In this document: in pieces, positions 24,972-34,480 of the stretch
Layout of the letters: each line of letters starts with the position of its first letter
Position numbering within the stretch: the first letter of the stretch is position 1
Assembly: GCA_015067305.1 (NCBI GenBank)
Contig: SVMT01000016.1
Location: 1-45,503 of the forward strand
DNA: 45,503 nucleotides
Origin: Oscillospiraceae bacterium
GTDB lineage: Bacteria > Bacillota > Clostridia > Oscillospirales > UBA644
Direction: 5' to 3'
Translations under genes and position numbers: made by a program
Notes under the pieces: model-generated
What the model saw: only the letters and a program-made list of their open reading frames with translations
What the model was told of the DNA's origin: nothing
The model's database searches: none

Positions 24972-26465
24972 ATGATATGTGAAAATGTTCAGAATCTGAT
25001 AAACTACGGTTTGAAGACCAAACTTATTACCAATGATGATATTTATGTTGTTCGCAACAGACTTATGGAGGCTCTTCAGCTGACAGACTGGTGCGAGTGT
25101 GAAGTCGGTGAACCCAAAGGTACTATCGACGAAATACTTGAACCCCTTGTAAATTACGCTTGCGAACAGGGTATAATTGCAGATACAGTTAATAACAGAG
25201 ACCTTTTCGATACTAAGCTCATGGGTATCCTCACCCCCATGCCAAGAGAAATTGTGGGCGAATTCCGCAAACTTTATGCGGAAGACCCCAAAAAGGCTAC
25301 TGATTGGTATTTCAGAATCAGTCAGGACCTCAACTATGTCCGTGCAGGCAGAATCGCAAAAGACCTGAAATGGACTTACGAATCCGAATATGGGGTGCTT
25401 GATATCACTATCAACTGCTCCAAGCCCGAAAAAGACCCAAGAGATATTGCTGCGGCAAAAACTCAGAAAGCTGTTTCTTATCCAAAATGTCAGCTTTGCG
25501 CTGAAAACGCAGGTTTTGCAGGTACATCTTCTCATCCCGCAAGACAGAATCTTTGCCCCATTCCCGCAACCGTAAACAAAGAACCCTGGTTCATTCAGTA
25601 TTCTCCCTACGGCTACTACAACGAACATTGTATCGTTTTCAATGCGGCACATATTCCCATGAAGATAGATGCTGAAGTTTTTGGCAAACTGTTTGATATT
25701 ATAGACTATCTGCCCCATTATTTCATAGGTTCAAATGCCGATCTTCCAATCGTTGGCGGTTCAATTCTCAGCCATGAGCATTTTCAGGGCGGTAAATATA
25801 CTTTTGCAATGGAGACAGCTCCTGTTGAAAAGGAATTCGTGCTTCCCAAATACCCTAATGTTAAAGTAGGCATCGTAAAATGGCCCATGTCCGTTATCCG
25901 TCTCAGCTCCGAAGATAGAAACGAACTTGCAAAATGCAGTAATTTCGTCCTTGAAAACTGGAGAAAGTACAGCGATCCCGATGCGGTTATCTTTGCAGAA
26001 ACAGACGGTACACCCCATAATACGGTAACTCCGATTGCGAGAAAGAACGGAAATGTTTACGAATGTGACCTCGTTCTCAGAAATAACCTCACAACGGAAG
26101 AGAGAACTCTCGGACTTTATCATCCAAACCCGGAACTCCACCACATCAAGAAGGAAAACATCGGTCTTATCGAAGTTATGGGTCTGGCAGTTCTTCCCGC
26201 AAGACTTTCCAAGGAGATAGTTCTCCTCGAAAATGCGATGCTCAACGGTGAAGACCTCAGAGCTGTTCCCGAACTTGCTTCCCATGCAGATTGGGCAGAA
26301 AAAGTTCTTAATGATCATCCTGAATTCTCCGCAGAAAATGCACGCAATATCCTCGAACAGGAGATCGGTAAGGTGTTCCTTGAAGTTCTTTGCGATGCGG
26401 GCGTATACAAACGCACAGAAGAAGGTCAGGCGGCATTCATGAGATTTATCAACACTCTTATCTGA
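24972..26465 (+). CDS. galT: UDP-glucose--hexose-1-phosphate uridylyltransferase, class II
   Basis: A 497-residue GalT of the Firmicutes (class II) type, converting galactose 1-phosphate and UDP-glucose to UDP-galactose and glucose 1-phosphate in the Leloir pathway. The length and motifs S-P-Y-G-Y-Y-N-E-H-C-I-V-F and G-G-S-I-L-S-H-E-H-F-Q-G-G match this class; the second contains the nucleophilic histidine region. It is followed 13 nt later by mgsA. It fits the beta-galactosidase (GH42) gene downstream. galK and galE are not in the window. Confidence 0.96.
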   Translation: MICENVQNLINYGLKTKLITNDDIYVVRNRLMEALQLTDWCECEVGEPKGTIDEILEPLVNYACEQGIIADTVNNRDLFDTKLMGILTPMPREIVGEFRKLYAEDPKKATDWYFRISQDLNYVRAGRIAKDLKWTYESEYGVLDITINCSKPEKDPRDIAAAKTQKAVSYPKCQLCAENAGFAGTSSHPARQNLCPIPATVNKEPWFIQYSPYGYYNEHCIVFNAAHIPMKIDAEVFGKLFDIIDYLPHYFIGSNADLPIVGGSILSHEHFQGGKYTFAMETAPVEKEFVLPKYPNVKVGIVKWPMSVIRLSSEDRNELAKCSNFVLENWRKYSDPDAVIFAETDGTPHNTVTPIARKNGNVYECDLVLRNNLTTEERTLGLYHPNPELHHIKKENIGLIEVMGLAVLPARLSKEIVLLENAMLNGEDLRAVPELASHADWAEKVLNDHPEFSAENARNILEQEIGKVFLEVLCDAGVYKRTEEGQAAFMRFINTLI

Positions 26466-26477
26466 AAGGATATACAT

Positions 26478-26870
26478 ATGAAAATTGCTCTTATTGCACA
26501 CGATAAAAAGAAAAACGAAATAATCGAACTTGCTAAAAAATATAAAGATGTCCTCGCTCAGTATGAGCTTTACGCAACAGGAACTACAGGTACACTCATT
26601 ATGGGAGAAACGGGACTTTCAATTCACAGAATGAAAAGCGGTCCTCTCGGCGGTGACCAGCAGATAGGTGCAATGCTTGCAAACGGTGAACTTGGAATGA
26701 TAATATTTCTCCGTGACCCCCTCACCGCACAGCCTCATGAACCTGATGTTTCCGCACTTCTCAGACTCGGCGATGTTCAGAAAATTCCTCTTGCAACAAA
26801 CGTCAGCAGTGCAACAATTATGCTCGAAGCTCTTAAAAGCGGTGCTTTGTTTGACTTTATAAGTAAATAA
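26478..26870 (+). CDS. mgsA: Methylglyoxal synthase
   Basis: A 130-residue protein converting dihydroxyacetone phosphate to methylglyoxal and phosphate. Conserved segments include I-A-L-I-A-H-D-x-K-K at the N-terminus, the phosphate loop Y-A-T-G-T-T-G-T, the active-site [12 protein letters not shown], and [15 protein letters not shown]. Cotranscribed with galT (13-nt gap, GAAAGG RBS), it would relieve sugar-phosphate overload when galactose enters glycolysis. Confidence 0.96.
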   Translation: MKIALIAHDKKKNEIIELAKKYKDVLAQYELYATGTTGTLIMGETGLSIHRMKSGPLGGDQQIGAMLANGELGMIIFLRDPLTAQPHEPDVSALLRLGDVQKIPLATNVSSATIMLEALKSGALFDFISK

Positions 26871-26880
26871 ATATTTTAAT

Positions 26881-26917
26881 ACGGGAAAACATTTTTTTGT
26901 AAAAATTGTTTTCCCGT
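26881..26917 (+). terminator. Terminator of galT-mgsA
   Basis: ACGGGAAAAC (26881-26890) pairs with GTTTTCCCGT (26908-26917), with further A/T pairing inside and ACCTTTT after it. Confidence 0.8.
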
Positions 26918-26938
26918 ACCTTTTCAAAAAACTTTTGT

Positions 26939-27062
26939 GTAAAGCCACTTAGGCTTTACGATAAAAAAATAAATGGCATTTGAAATCCGAAAACCGTAAT
27001 TCGGTTTCTTTGAAAGGGTTTGGGGAAACTTTCTTTTTCGCGAAAGAAAGTTTCCCCATAAT
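26939..27062. repeat. Dispersed hairpin repeat and terminator, related to 4757-5103
   Basis: Contains a GTAAAGCC/GGCTTTAC hairpin (from about 26939), a segment like the TTCGGTTTTCTTGAAAAGGG core of the 4.8-kb repeat, and a final 15-bp stem GGGGAAACTTTCTTT facing its complement up to 27058. The last hairpin is the likely terminator of the minus-strand GH32 gene ending at 27079. Confidence 0.7.
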
Positions 27063-27078
27063 AAATTTTAATTATTTT

Positions 27079-28170
27079 TTACAGCAATACCGAATATACT
27101 TCTTCGCCGCCGTTGACAAATATTTCAACGAGATATTCATCTCTGATAATCTTAAGATCTGAAATCTCACCCTCATAAATCAAAGGTTCTCTGCAGTTTC
27201 TCTCAACTATGAAGCCTTTTTCTGTGCGCTTTACGCAAGGGTCCTCATCTTTAAGCATGAACCGAACTTCTTCTACAGGATATCCGTATATCTTACCGTT
27301 TATAAGCTTGAGTTCTCTCGGAACAGACATACAGCCGATATCCTTTTCCACAGCACCTGCATAACTCCAACCCGGAAGCCATGTGATGAGCAAGTTTCTG
27401 CCAAGATGGTCACGGAATGCCTGTCCTGCATATTGGTCGGGACCTTTGTCAATTTCAGCGGAATATTCTATTTCAAATTTATCGTTTTTGAAATCGCCGT
27501 ACATGACATTGAAATAGTGTTCCGAATCTGAAACGCATACTGAAGCAGAGAGTAAAAATTTGTCTCCTGCCTGCATGAATGAGGGACATTCCGTTATCTT
27601 TGCATTTTCCCATTCTTTCATTATGCCGACGTAATTCCAGTTGAGGATATCTTCGCTTTTATAGAGAAGCAGTCTTGCGGCGTTTGCTTCGGGATTTCCT
27701 GAAGCCATGACACAGTAATATGTTCCGTTGATGCAGCAGACCGCAGGGTCACGGAAGTCAGCGCTTCCATCCGGTGGGTAATGGTCTATAACAGGGTTGT
27801 TTTCATATTTTGTGAAGTTGATCCCGTCCTTTGAATATGCAACACTTACTGTCTGACTAAGGTATACAGAGGCATAAATCAAGTAAAGTGTGTCATCTTT
27901 AACTATAGCTGTTCCTGACCAGCAACCATTGGAATCGTATTCCTGATCGGGGTAAAGTGCAACGGGGAGTTCTTCCCATGTGACAAAATCTTTTGTTCTT
28001 GCGTGTCCCCAATGCATGGATTCCTGCCAAGGCTTTTCATAATTGGGTGAATGTTGGTAAAAAATATGATAGTATCCTTGGAAATAAACCAGTCCGTTGG
28101 GGTCGTTTACCCAACCTTTTGCAGGGTGGTAATGAAGTTTGAGATCTTTTAAGTAGTCGTCACGGGTCAT
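27079..28170 (-). CDS. GH32 family glycosidase (beta-fructosidase-like), compact
   Basis: A 363-residue glycoside hydrolase family 32 enzyme, expected to release fructose from sucrose, fructo-oligosaccharides or levan-like substrates. The nucleophile motif W-V-N-D-P-N-G places the catalytic aspartate at D23; F-R-D-P (transition-state stabiliser) and T-E-C-P (acid/base) are both present, so the active site is complete. The family usually has about 450-500 residues; here the C-terminal beta-sandwich is shortened, though its ending motif V-E-I-F-V-N-G-G-E is kept. No signal peptide, so it is cytoplasmic. It is the last gene of a minus-strand glycosidase run, 35 nt after the beta-helix gene. Confidence 0.92.
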   Translation of the reverse strand: MTRDDYLKDLKLHYHPAKGWVNDPNGLVYFQGYYHIFYQHSPNYEKPWQESMHWGHARTKDFVTWEELPVALYPDQEYDSNGCWSGTAIVKDDTLYLIYASVYLSQTVSVAYSKDGINFTKYENNPVIDHYPPDGSADFRDPAVCCINGTYYCVMASGNPEANAARLLLYKSEDILNWNYVGIMKEWENAKITECPSFMQAGDKFLLSASVCVSDSEHYFNVMYGDFKNDKFEIEYSAEIDKGPDQYAGQAFRDHLGRNLLITWLPGWSYAGAVEKDIGCMSVPRELKLINGKIYGYPVEEVRFMLKDEDPCVKRTEKGFIVERNCREPLIYEGEISDLKIIRDEYLVEIFVNGGEEVYSVLL

Positions 28171-28205
28171 ATTTCAGGACCTTTCGTAGATATTTATAAG
28201 AAAAA

Positions 28206-29738
28206 TCAGTTTATTTCGTTGTTGATATATACAACTTTGCCGTCATCCATGATAACACGTTTGTAGCCGTAAGCTCCGCGGAAATTACCCATGAGACGAG
28301 CATTGTCAATTCTTGCCCAACCTTTTTCTGCGTTTCCTCGTTCAATACCAATGTGGTAGTTTGCATCTTTAGGTACTTTGAATTCAAGGTGTTCATAAGC
28401 CCATTCTGTATTGTTGAATTCTTTTGATGCAATAAGCTCCTGAGTTTCAAGGTCTTTTACGAACATTCTGCATGTATCTCCGCTTGACTGAACCTTTGCG
28501 CGGAATGTGCAATATTCATCAGCTTCAATGTAAAGTCCCTGATAGATGGCAGCGTCGCCCTTGTCAAGATCTTTGATGTAACCGTAAGCTGTGCCTTCCT
28601 GGCCTGCTTCGTCGTATGCTACACCAACGGAATCTTCGCTGCTCTTACGCATGGACCAGAAAGCTGTGCCGCCGTTTTCAAAGTCACCGTTATGCATTGC
28701 TGTCATTGAACGGAATCCACTCATGTCGCTGATCTGAGTTTCAAAGAAGTTTTCTTCAATCGTGTCAATAACATTGTTTTCAAATTTAACATGAGTTACG
28801 GGAGCGAAATAAATTTCTTTCTTTGTGTAGGGGTTCATGTTCCAGTTGCCGAGAGATGCGAAGTGGTTGTCGTGTACATAAACGTCTCGTACTTCAACTT
28901 TGCTCTGGTCAGGACATTCAGCACCCCAAAGGATCATACCGAAAGCTTTGCAATGGTTGGATGCAAGATCATTGTGGTCAACTTCGATGTCGATAGTGGG
29001 CTGAGGCTCTTCGGAAGACCACCAACCGCCGCCACGGGGATCTTTGTAGGAAACGAAAATATAAACGGAGTCGTCACCTGTGAACATTTTACATTCTGTA
29101 ACTCTGATGTGCTGGCAGTTCATGAGACCGATACCATCACCGTTACCGTGGCTGTTTTTGTGGATCTTGATGTTCTTGAACAGACCGTGGTCACAAGTAT
29201 AGATCATCATTCCGTAGGAGTGATAGTTTGTGATCGTAATATCGGAAACTTCAAAATTGCTTGTTCTGTAGAAACCGATGGGACAGATTCTGAGGATCTT
29301 TTCAGGGTCATCGTCAGGCATCATGCAGATAGTACCGTTACCTGTGATCTTGATATCGTGAGAACCTTCTGCAGCAAAGAGCATGGGGTAGTTGAAGTAC
29401 CAGGCGTGGCTCCATTTGATTCCGGGAACAACATTGTGTCCGTACATTGGGTGGTAGGGTTCATATTCCATTTCACCGATGGGTTTTACGTAGTGAGATG
29501 GGTCAGATGTCTGATAAAGTGTTGCACCGTCTTCGAAGTGGAATTCAATACCGCTTCTTAGAACAAGGCTTGCGCTGAGGAATGTTTTACCTTCTGTAAG
29601 AATAACAGTGCCTCCACCCTGAGTGTAAACGTCGTCGATAGCCTGCTGAATAGCGGCTCTGTCATTTGTAACGCCGTCACCTTTTGCGTTGTAGGGAGCG
29701 TCTGTAACTTTTACTGAATAATTTTTAATATTGATCAT
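28206..29738 (-). CDS. GH28-like polygalacturonase/beta-helix protein with C-terminal carbohydrate-binding-like domain
   Basis: A 510-residue protein. The N-terminal part begins like pectate-lyase-3/GH28 proteins (Y-N-A-K-G-D-G-V-T-N-D-R-A-A-I-Q-Q-A-I-D) and continues as beta-helix rungs. G-N-G-D-G-I-G and T-G-D-D-S-V match the NTD and DD catalytic regions. The usual GHG is replaced by a H-C-K-A-F-G segment. From about residue 370 a beta-sandwich resembling CBM4/9-type modules follows (N-G-D-F-E-N-G-G, later H-I-G-I-E-R-G and A-R-I-D-N-A-R-L). It probably acts on pectic or other acidic oligosaccharides in the cytoplasm, as no signal peptide is present. GGAGG precedes the ATG; promoter at 29807. 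Confidence 0.85.
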   Translation of the reverse strand: MINIKNYSVKVTDAPYNAKGDGVTNDRAAIQQAIDDVYTQGGGTVILTEGKTFLSASLVLRSGIEFHFEDGATLYQTSDPSHYVKPIGEMEYEPYHPMYGHNVVPGIKWSHAWYFNYPMLFAAEGSHDIKITGNGTICMMPDDDPEKILRICPIGFYRTSNFEVSDITITNYHSYGMMIYTCDHGLFKNIKIHKNSHGNGDGIGLMNCQHIRVTECKMFTGDDSVYIFVSYKDPRGGGWWSSEEPQPTIDIEVDHNDLASNHCKAFGMILWGAECPDQSKVEVRDVYVHDNHFASLGNWNMNPYTKKEIYFAPVTHVKFENNVIDTIEENFFETQISDMSGFRSMTAMHNGDFENGGTAFWSMRKSSEDSVGVAYDEAGQEGTAYGYIKDLDKGDAAIYQGLYIEADEYCTFRAKVQSSGDTCRMFVKDLETQELIASKEFNNTEWAYEHLEFKVPKDANYHIGIERGNAEKGWARIDNARLMGNFRGAYGYKRVIMDDGKVVYINNEIN

Positions 29739-29806
29739 GTTTTTGTCCTCCTTGGATAATTAAGGGGTCTTGATTAAGGATAGTTTCTCTTTATAAATGT
29801 ATAATA

Positions 29807-29835
29807 ATTATATCATATATTTTGACGTAAAACAA
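29807..29835 (-). promoter_or_regulatory. Promoter of the GH28-like and GH32 genes
   Basis: On the minus strand TTGTTT (29830-29835), a 17-bp spacer and TATAAT (29807-29812), between the GH95 gene end and the GH28-like start. Confidence 0.7.
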
Positions 29836-29876
29836 GTCTTTTTGCATTTTTGTAAATATAATCCTATAAGTTTCGG

Positions 29877-32303
29877 TTATTTAACTGTATAAACGCTGTT
29901 TGCTTCACACTTGAAACAGACCGTTCCGTTTTCTTCCGTATAAGAAATGGGTTCTCCATTTTGGAATATTTTCAACGGTTCATTGTGGTTGGACACCGTG
30001 AGAACAATATCTCTGCTTTCTTTTGTGTATATACACAGTTCAGATAGTTTTCCGTTTTCCCAGCGTATATCATATTGGATGCCGTTTCGTCCTTTTATCC
30101 CCAAAAGTTTTCCTGTCGGTAAATGTTGGGGAAGAGCCGGCAATATCTGCACGATTCCTTTGTTGTCACGGAAGATCATATCGGTCAATGCGCTGCAGAA
30201 ACCGAGCTGTGCTTCGACCTGCATTAACTTTGTGCCCGTAAACCATGTTATTCCGCCGTTCTTTCCGTCCCAATCATTTGTCGTCATCAGCAAATTGTCA
30301 AGCCCATGAATTTTTAGGAGCGTTTCGAGTTTTTCATAAGCCTCTTCACCTCTGTCCATGCGGGCGAGAATTTGAGCATCCCAGGAATAAGAAAACGCTG
30401 TAGACATTCCATTTCCTGCGCCAAGGCGTTTTTCGAGAAGCTTTTCCATTGCGGAGACAGTTTCGGGATCGGTTTCTTTTGTGTATAAGCTTCCTGGGCA
30501 GAATGACACAAATGGAGAACGGTGTCTGTGACCGACTTCATTTTCTTTGTGTTCTTCAGACCATTCACAGAGGGTTCCATCTTCTGTGATATGCGGTTTT
30601 TTAAGCTTTTTAAGAATATCAGCAGTTTTTTCTTCTGTTCCCTTATTTTTCAGTATAATTGCCGCAGTATGGAGATTTGTGTAGAATTCCCTCACAACGG
30701 TCAGGTCGAAAGTGGAAGCAGACGAGAACCATTGAATATGACCGTCTATATCAAGACTCATTTCGGGAGATGAACCGAAAGGAAATGTGAATTCACCTTT
30801 TTCTTCCGTGAACATTTCACTGTAGAATATCTCAATTTCTTCCATGAGATTGAAAATTCTCTTTAAAAGGTTTTCAGACGGTAAATGTTCATAGTATATC
30901 CAGAGTATCTGTGTGAGCCATGCTGAAATTCCCAAGGCTCCTGCTCCTACCACATCTGTTGCCCCTATTGTTTTGAAGTCACAGCAACCCATATATGCCG
31001 CACCGTTGCAACCGTAAATGTCTTTTGCGCATTTCTTAGCCTGAGGCAGAAGATTTTCTATCCAGCAAAGGAACGGTTCCATAAGGTCGGTCAGCCCCAT
31101 TGACGGTAATGGCCAATAGCACATTTGTATATTTAAGTCCAGATGATAGTCTGATTCCCATGCAGGTCGTGTATCTCTGTTCCATAAACCCTGTAGATTT
31201 ATTGGAGCTTTGAATTCTTCGTTCAGTCTCGGCATACCCGAAGCAATGGCGGTGTATCTTGACATATTATAAGTAAGTTCGCAGAGAACAGGGGAGATCA
31301 ATCCCTTTTCTCTGTCTCTTTCAAGGAATTTTGCTGTGGGCATATCGAACTCTTTTTCTTCCGATAGTTCAAGCTTTATTCTGTTGTAATATTCTGAAAA
31401 ACGTTTGCATTGAGCATTGTAAAGAGATTCAAAATCAAATTCATTTTCAAGTGATCTTCTGCAAGCAGTTAATGGGTCGTTACTTTCCGCATCTGTTGAT
31501 AAGACCGTTACTATCCAGAGTTCATCGCAGGTGTCAAAGCATACTGATGCACCACGTTTTGAATTGAACATCTCATCTCTTGTGAAAACATATCCGAGAC
31601 CGAATTTTTTCTGCGGAACGGTATCGTTTTCGATTCCGTAATTTTTTTTACCGCCTGTGGTACGACCGTTCCTATGGAAGATCTTTGAAACTGCGGCAAA
31701 TTTTACGCCCTCTTCAAATGTTCCCGAAGCGTATACCGAATCGAAGTCAGCTCCTCCATCGACTTCACATTCAAGATCGCAAAGTCTGGAAATTGATACT
31801 TCCCCCGTAAGACTACATGGCAGAGAGGCTGTCATATGTGTGATCAGCGCACCGTATTCTGCGGAACAGAAGCTTTCACGGTGATAAGTTACTCCGTTTA
31901 CGGTGAATTCCGTGTGTGCGATTCCGTTTTCAAGGTCAAGCCAACGTTTGTAGTCAGTTACATTTTCTTCTGGCAGATACATAGTTATGTACTGATCGAA
32001 TGCAGGTATAAATGGGTTAATGTATATAGTGTTCTGATTCGGCAAAGTCTTTTTAAGAAGTTCTTCAGCTTCTGCATATTTCTTTTGCCTGCAAAGTTCT
32101 TTTATCCGAGGCATATCTTTGTGTGTACCGAATGTGGGCTGTTTAAGATACCCTCTCCAAAGGAGATCGTGGTTCAATGATATTATTTCATTGCATGGAT
32201 TTCCGAAAACCATCGCGCCTGTTCTTCCGTCACCCAATGGGTATGCGTTTGCCCAATCGGAAGCAGATTTTGTGTCCCAAATACAGTTTCTTTTATTTGT
32301 CAT
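29877..32303 (-). CDS. GH95 family glycosidase (alpha-L-fucosidase/galactosidase-like)
   Basis: An 808-residue GH95 enzyme, a family of inverting 1,2-alpha-L-fucosidases and alpha-L-galactosidases. The N-terminus W-A-N-A-Y-P-L-G-D-G-R-T-G-A-M-V-F-G is diagnostic. The (alpha/alpha)6 core contains Q-G-L-W-N and Y-H-L-D-L-N-I-Q-M-C-Y-W. In well-studied enzymes the latter reads N-x-N, the asparagines activating water; here the first is aspartate (D389) and the second is N391. S-S-P-E-M supplies the probable acid glutamate. No signal peptide. The start codon overlaps the stop of the upstream gene by 4 nt (32300-32303), so the two are coupled. Confidence 0.93.
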   Translation of the reverse strand: MTNKRNCIWDTKSASDWANAYPLGDGRTGAMVFGNPCNEIISLNHDLLWRGYLKQPTFGTHKDMPRIKELCRQKKYAEAEELLKKTLPNQNTIYINPFIPAFDQYITMYLPEENVTDYKRWLDLENGIAHTEFTVNGVTYHRESFCSAEYGALITHMTASLPCSLTGEVSISRLCDLECEVDGGADFDSVYASGTFEEGVKFAAVSKIFHRNGRTTGGKKNYGIENDTVPQKKFGLGYVFTRDEMFNSKRGASVCFDTCDELWIVTVLSTDAESNDPLTACRRSLENEFDFESLYNAQCKRFSEYYNRIKLELSEEKEFDMPTAKFLERDREKGLISPVLCELTYNMSRYTAIASGMPRLNEEFKAPINLQGLWNRDTRPAWESDYHLDLNIQMCYWPLPSMGLTDLMEPFLCWIENLLPQAKKCAKDIYGCNGAAYMGCCDFKTIGATDVVGAGALGISAWLTQILWIYYEHLPSENLLKRIFNLMEEIEIFYSEMFTEEKGEFTFPFGSSPEMSLDIDGHIQWFSSASTFDLTVVREFYTNLHTAAIILKNKGTEEKTADILKKLKKPHITEDGTLCEWSEEHKENEVGHRHRSPFVSFCPGSLYTKETDPETVSAMEKLLEKRLGAGNGMSTAFSYSWDAQILARMDRGEEAYEKLETLLKIHGLDNLLMTTNDWDGKNGGITWFTGTKLMQVEAQLGFCSALTDMIFRDNKGIVQILPALPQHLPTGKLLGIKGRNGIQYDIRWENGKLSELCIYTKESRDIVLTVSNHNEPLKIFQNGEPISYTEENGTVCFKCEANSVYTVK

Positions 32304-34288
32304 AAGGAAATTATCACTCCCTCATAAGCTTCAATTCTATCTACTGTGAAATATTTGTATTCCGAACCGCAAAGAATTTCGGTTTTGTCGGCTTTAATTG
32401 TTTTTTTACCTTCGTACATAGTGTATAGAATTGCTTCATTTTTATTTGTTCTTATTGCAACGGTCACATTTTCCTGACAGTCGTTTGTCGTGTTGAACAG
32501 AGTTACGCAAGTTTTTCCGTTACCTGTCAGAGTTATATTTCTGATACGGTAAAAACTTTCTACAAACGAGGGCAGAGTTCCTTTTGATAACCAAAGGAAA
32601 ATACGTTTTAACTGAGTTGTCTTTTGAGAATCAGAGAGCCAATCGTGTGGGAAATATCCTGCGGCACATACTCTGCCATCGAGTTCATTACCGAAAATAC
32701 CGCAAGTACAATCTGTGAGAACATTATCATGATAGTCAATGAGTTTTGATACCGCTTCACATTTTTCTGAATCCATGCTGAAGCCGAAACTGTCTCCACC
32801 GTGGAAAGCCTGACGGCAATTTCTGAGACCTCCGAAAAAACCTTCGTTCATTGAGTGTTCAGTGTAGCATTCTGTTGCATCAACAGGGTATTGTTTTGCC
32901 GTTGTGAAACCTATATTTTTTCCAAATCCTCTTGAGTGCAGATAGTCTATTGAGGAACTGTTCAGGTAAACGCCTTTTGAAAGTATATTTTTTATCTCTT
33001 CATCGCTCATTACCGCGGCGCTTTGACCTTTCATCATCAAAACGTCTGCTTTTTCGATGTCGTAACATTCGGGTAGACCGAAAGAGAATAATTCTCTTGC
33101 ATAGTTTGCGAACATATCTCCCGAACTGTGAACATAATTACATTCTCCCACAGCCGCTTGTGAATATGTGGTCCAGCCTGTGTGTATACCTTCGGGCTTG
33201 AGACCTTTTGTTTCATCTGCAAGTGCTTTGTAGAAAGGAACAAGTTTGTTTATAGCTTTCAGATGAGGGATCATATTATCCAAGGATTCACCCGATTCAC
33301 CTACAAGTATATTGAAAGCTGTTCCCGTACAGCCAACAGTCATGCACATTGCCGCTTCCACAGCAGTTGATTTCGGTGTTTTATTCAGGAGCTGGTAAGG
33401 GAAATTTTCCAATTCGTACTGTACGGTAGTTACATAATCGGGCAGATATGCGGTTTGTCTTCCTGTCTGCTCCTGTTTTTCAACGATGGCATCGAATCTC
33501 ATATCGTTATAAGCTCCACCGCCGGGACGCCACATGATCTCGTGCTTTCCTCCGTCGGAAAGGACTTCCGCATATCTTGCGAACTGATATCCTTCAAAAT
33601 ATCTTTCGCCTGTCATGAATCCGAGTTTTATATTTTCATTTATGGAATATACAGTATTTGCGATCACAGCAAAAATATCGCATATTGCGTCGCTCTGGTG
33701 GTCTAGCCATTTTTTACGAAGGTCAACATCGTTTTTGTTAAGTGCTTTTTTTAAAGATTCCCGTGTATAGGCTGTTCCGTGTTTTGTGTTGAAGGATTCA
33801 ATACAACCGTCACAAAAACATCCCTCTCCTATTGGCATATGTCCGTAGCGTATATCATCGTCTATCCATATGAAATCAGTTCCCGTGTTTGCCATTTGTG
33901 TATAGATCGGAATGATATACTCTTCGTGATATTTCGGGTTTCTCATACAGTAACTGCCCTTACAGACTTCACCGTCTATATTGGTCATGTAAGTATATTT
34001 ATCTCCGAGACCGTGATCAAGGTCTTCACAGTGGTGCCCTATAGTAGTAAGTATATTTATACCTGCAGAAAAACCTGCTTCCCTGATAAGCTTGAAACGT
34101 TCTTTCATTATTTCCATGCGTTTTGCACTTTCTGCAAGTGTAAGAGGAATATGTGTTCCCGTTGTAAACAGTGCTATCTGAGATATACCGCAGGGATATT
34201 CTTTCAGGAGTTTAAGTAAATGTATAAATCTTTCTTCTTTTAACCAGTTGATATCTCCAACTCTTACGGAATGTAATGTGTTTTCCAT
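32300..34288 (-). CDS. Putative TIM-barrel glycoside hydrolase, family not assigned
   Basis: A 662-residue cytoplasmic protein. The N-terminal 350 residues look like a TIM barrel of the GH42-like clan: F-I-W-I-D-D-D-I-R-Y-G-H at a strand end, followed by a C-F-C-D-G-C cysteine cluster much like the zinc site of GH42. The middle resembles a trimerisation or glutamine-amidotransferase-like region (A-D-V-L-M-M-K-G-Q-S-A-A-V-M) and the end is beta-sandwich-like. I cannot place it in a named GH family. It starts a two-gene unit with GH95, is divergent from GH42, and has a consensus-like promoter (34322-34350). Confidence 0.65.
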   Translation of the reverse strand: MENTLHSVRVGDINWLKEERFIHLLKLLKEYPCGISQIALFTTGTHIPLTLAESAKRMEIMKERFKLIREAGFSAGINILTTIGHHCEDLDHGLGDKYTYMTNIDGEVCKGSYCMRNPKYHEEYIIPIYTQMANTGTDFIWIDDDIRYGHMPIGEGCFCDGCIESFNTKHGTAYTRESLKKALNKNDVDLRKKWLDHQSDAICDIFAVIANTVYSINENIKLGFMTGERYFEGYQFARYAEVLSDGGKHEIMWRPGGGAYNDMRFDAIVEKQEQTGRQTAYLPDYVTTVQYELENFPYQLLNKTPKSTAVEAAMCMTVGCTGTAFNILVGESGESLDNMIPHLKAINKLVPFYKALADETKGLKPEGIHTGWTTYSQAAVGECNYVHSSGDMFANYARELFSFGLPECYDIEKADVLMMKGQSAAVMSDEEIKNILSKGVYLNSSSIDYLHSRGFGKNIGFTTAKQYPVDATECYTEHSMNEGFFGGLRNCRQAFHGGDSFGFSMDSEKCEAVSKLIDYHDNVLTDCTCGIFGNELDGRVCAAGYFPHDWLSDSQKTTQLKRIFLWLSKGTLPSFVESFYRIRNITLTGNGKTCVTLFNTTNDCQENVTVAIRTNKNEAILYTMYEGKKTIKADKTEILCGSEYKYFTVDRIEAYEGVIISL

Positions 34289-34321
34289 GTTCGCTTTCCC
34301 TTCTTGATGAACTGCATGTAA

Positions 34322-34350
34322 ATTATAGCATAGATACTTATAAATGTAAA
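34322..34350 (-). promoter_or_regulatory. Promoter of the unassigned glycosidase and GH95 genes
   Basis: On the minus strand TTTACA (34345-34350), a 17-bp spacer and TATAAT (34322-34327). Confidence 0.75.
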
Positions 34351-34410
34351 GAGGTTTTAGAAATATTTTTTATTTGTCGGTATTTTTTTTAGTAAATTCC
34401 TTTAGGGTAC

Positions 34411-34439
34411 TTGAAAAAATTGAGATTTTATGCTATACT
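34411..34439 (+). promoter_or_regulatory. Promoter of the GH42 gene
   Basis: TTGAAA (34411-34416), a 17-bp spacer and TATACT (34434-34439), 41 nt before the start; divergent from the promoter at 34322. Confidence 0.75.
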
Positions 34440-34480
34440 AAATATAGAATAAAATATTAAAAAAAGAAAAGGGAGTAATT

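Noticed and set aside
28791-29561. 256-codon plus-strand frame opposite the GH28-like gene
   Set aside because: The minus-strand protein has clear family motifs, promoter and RBS; the plus-strand frame has none.
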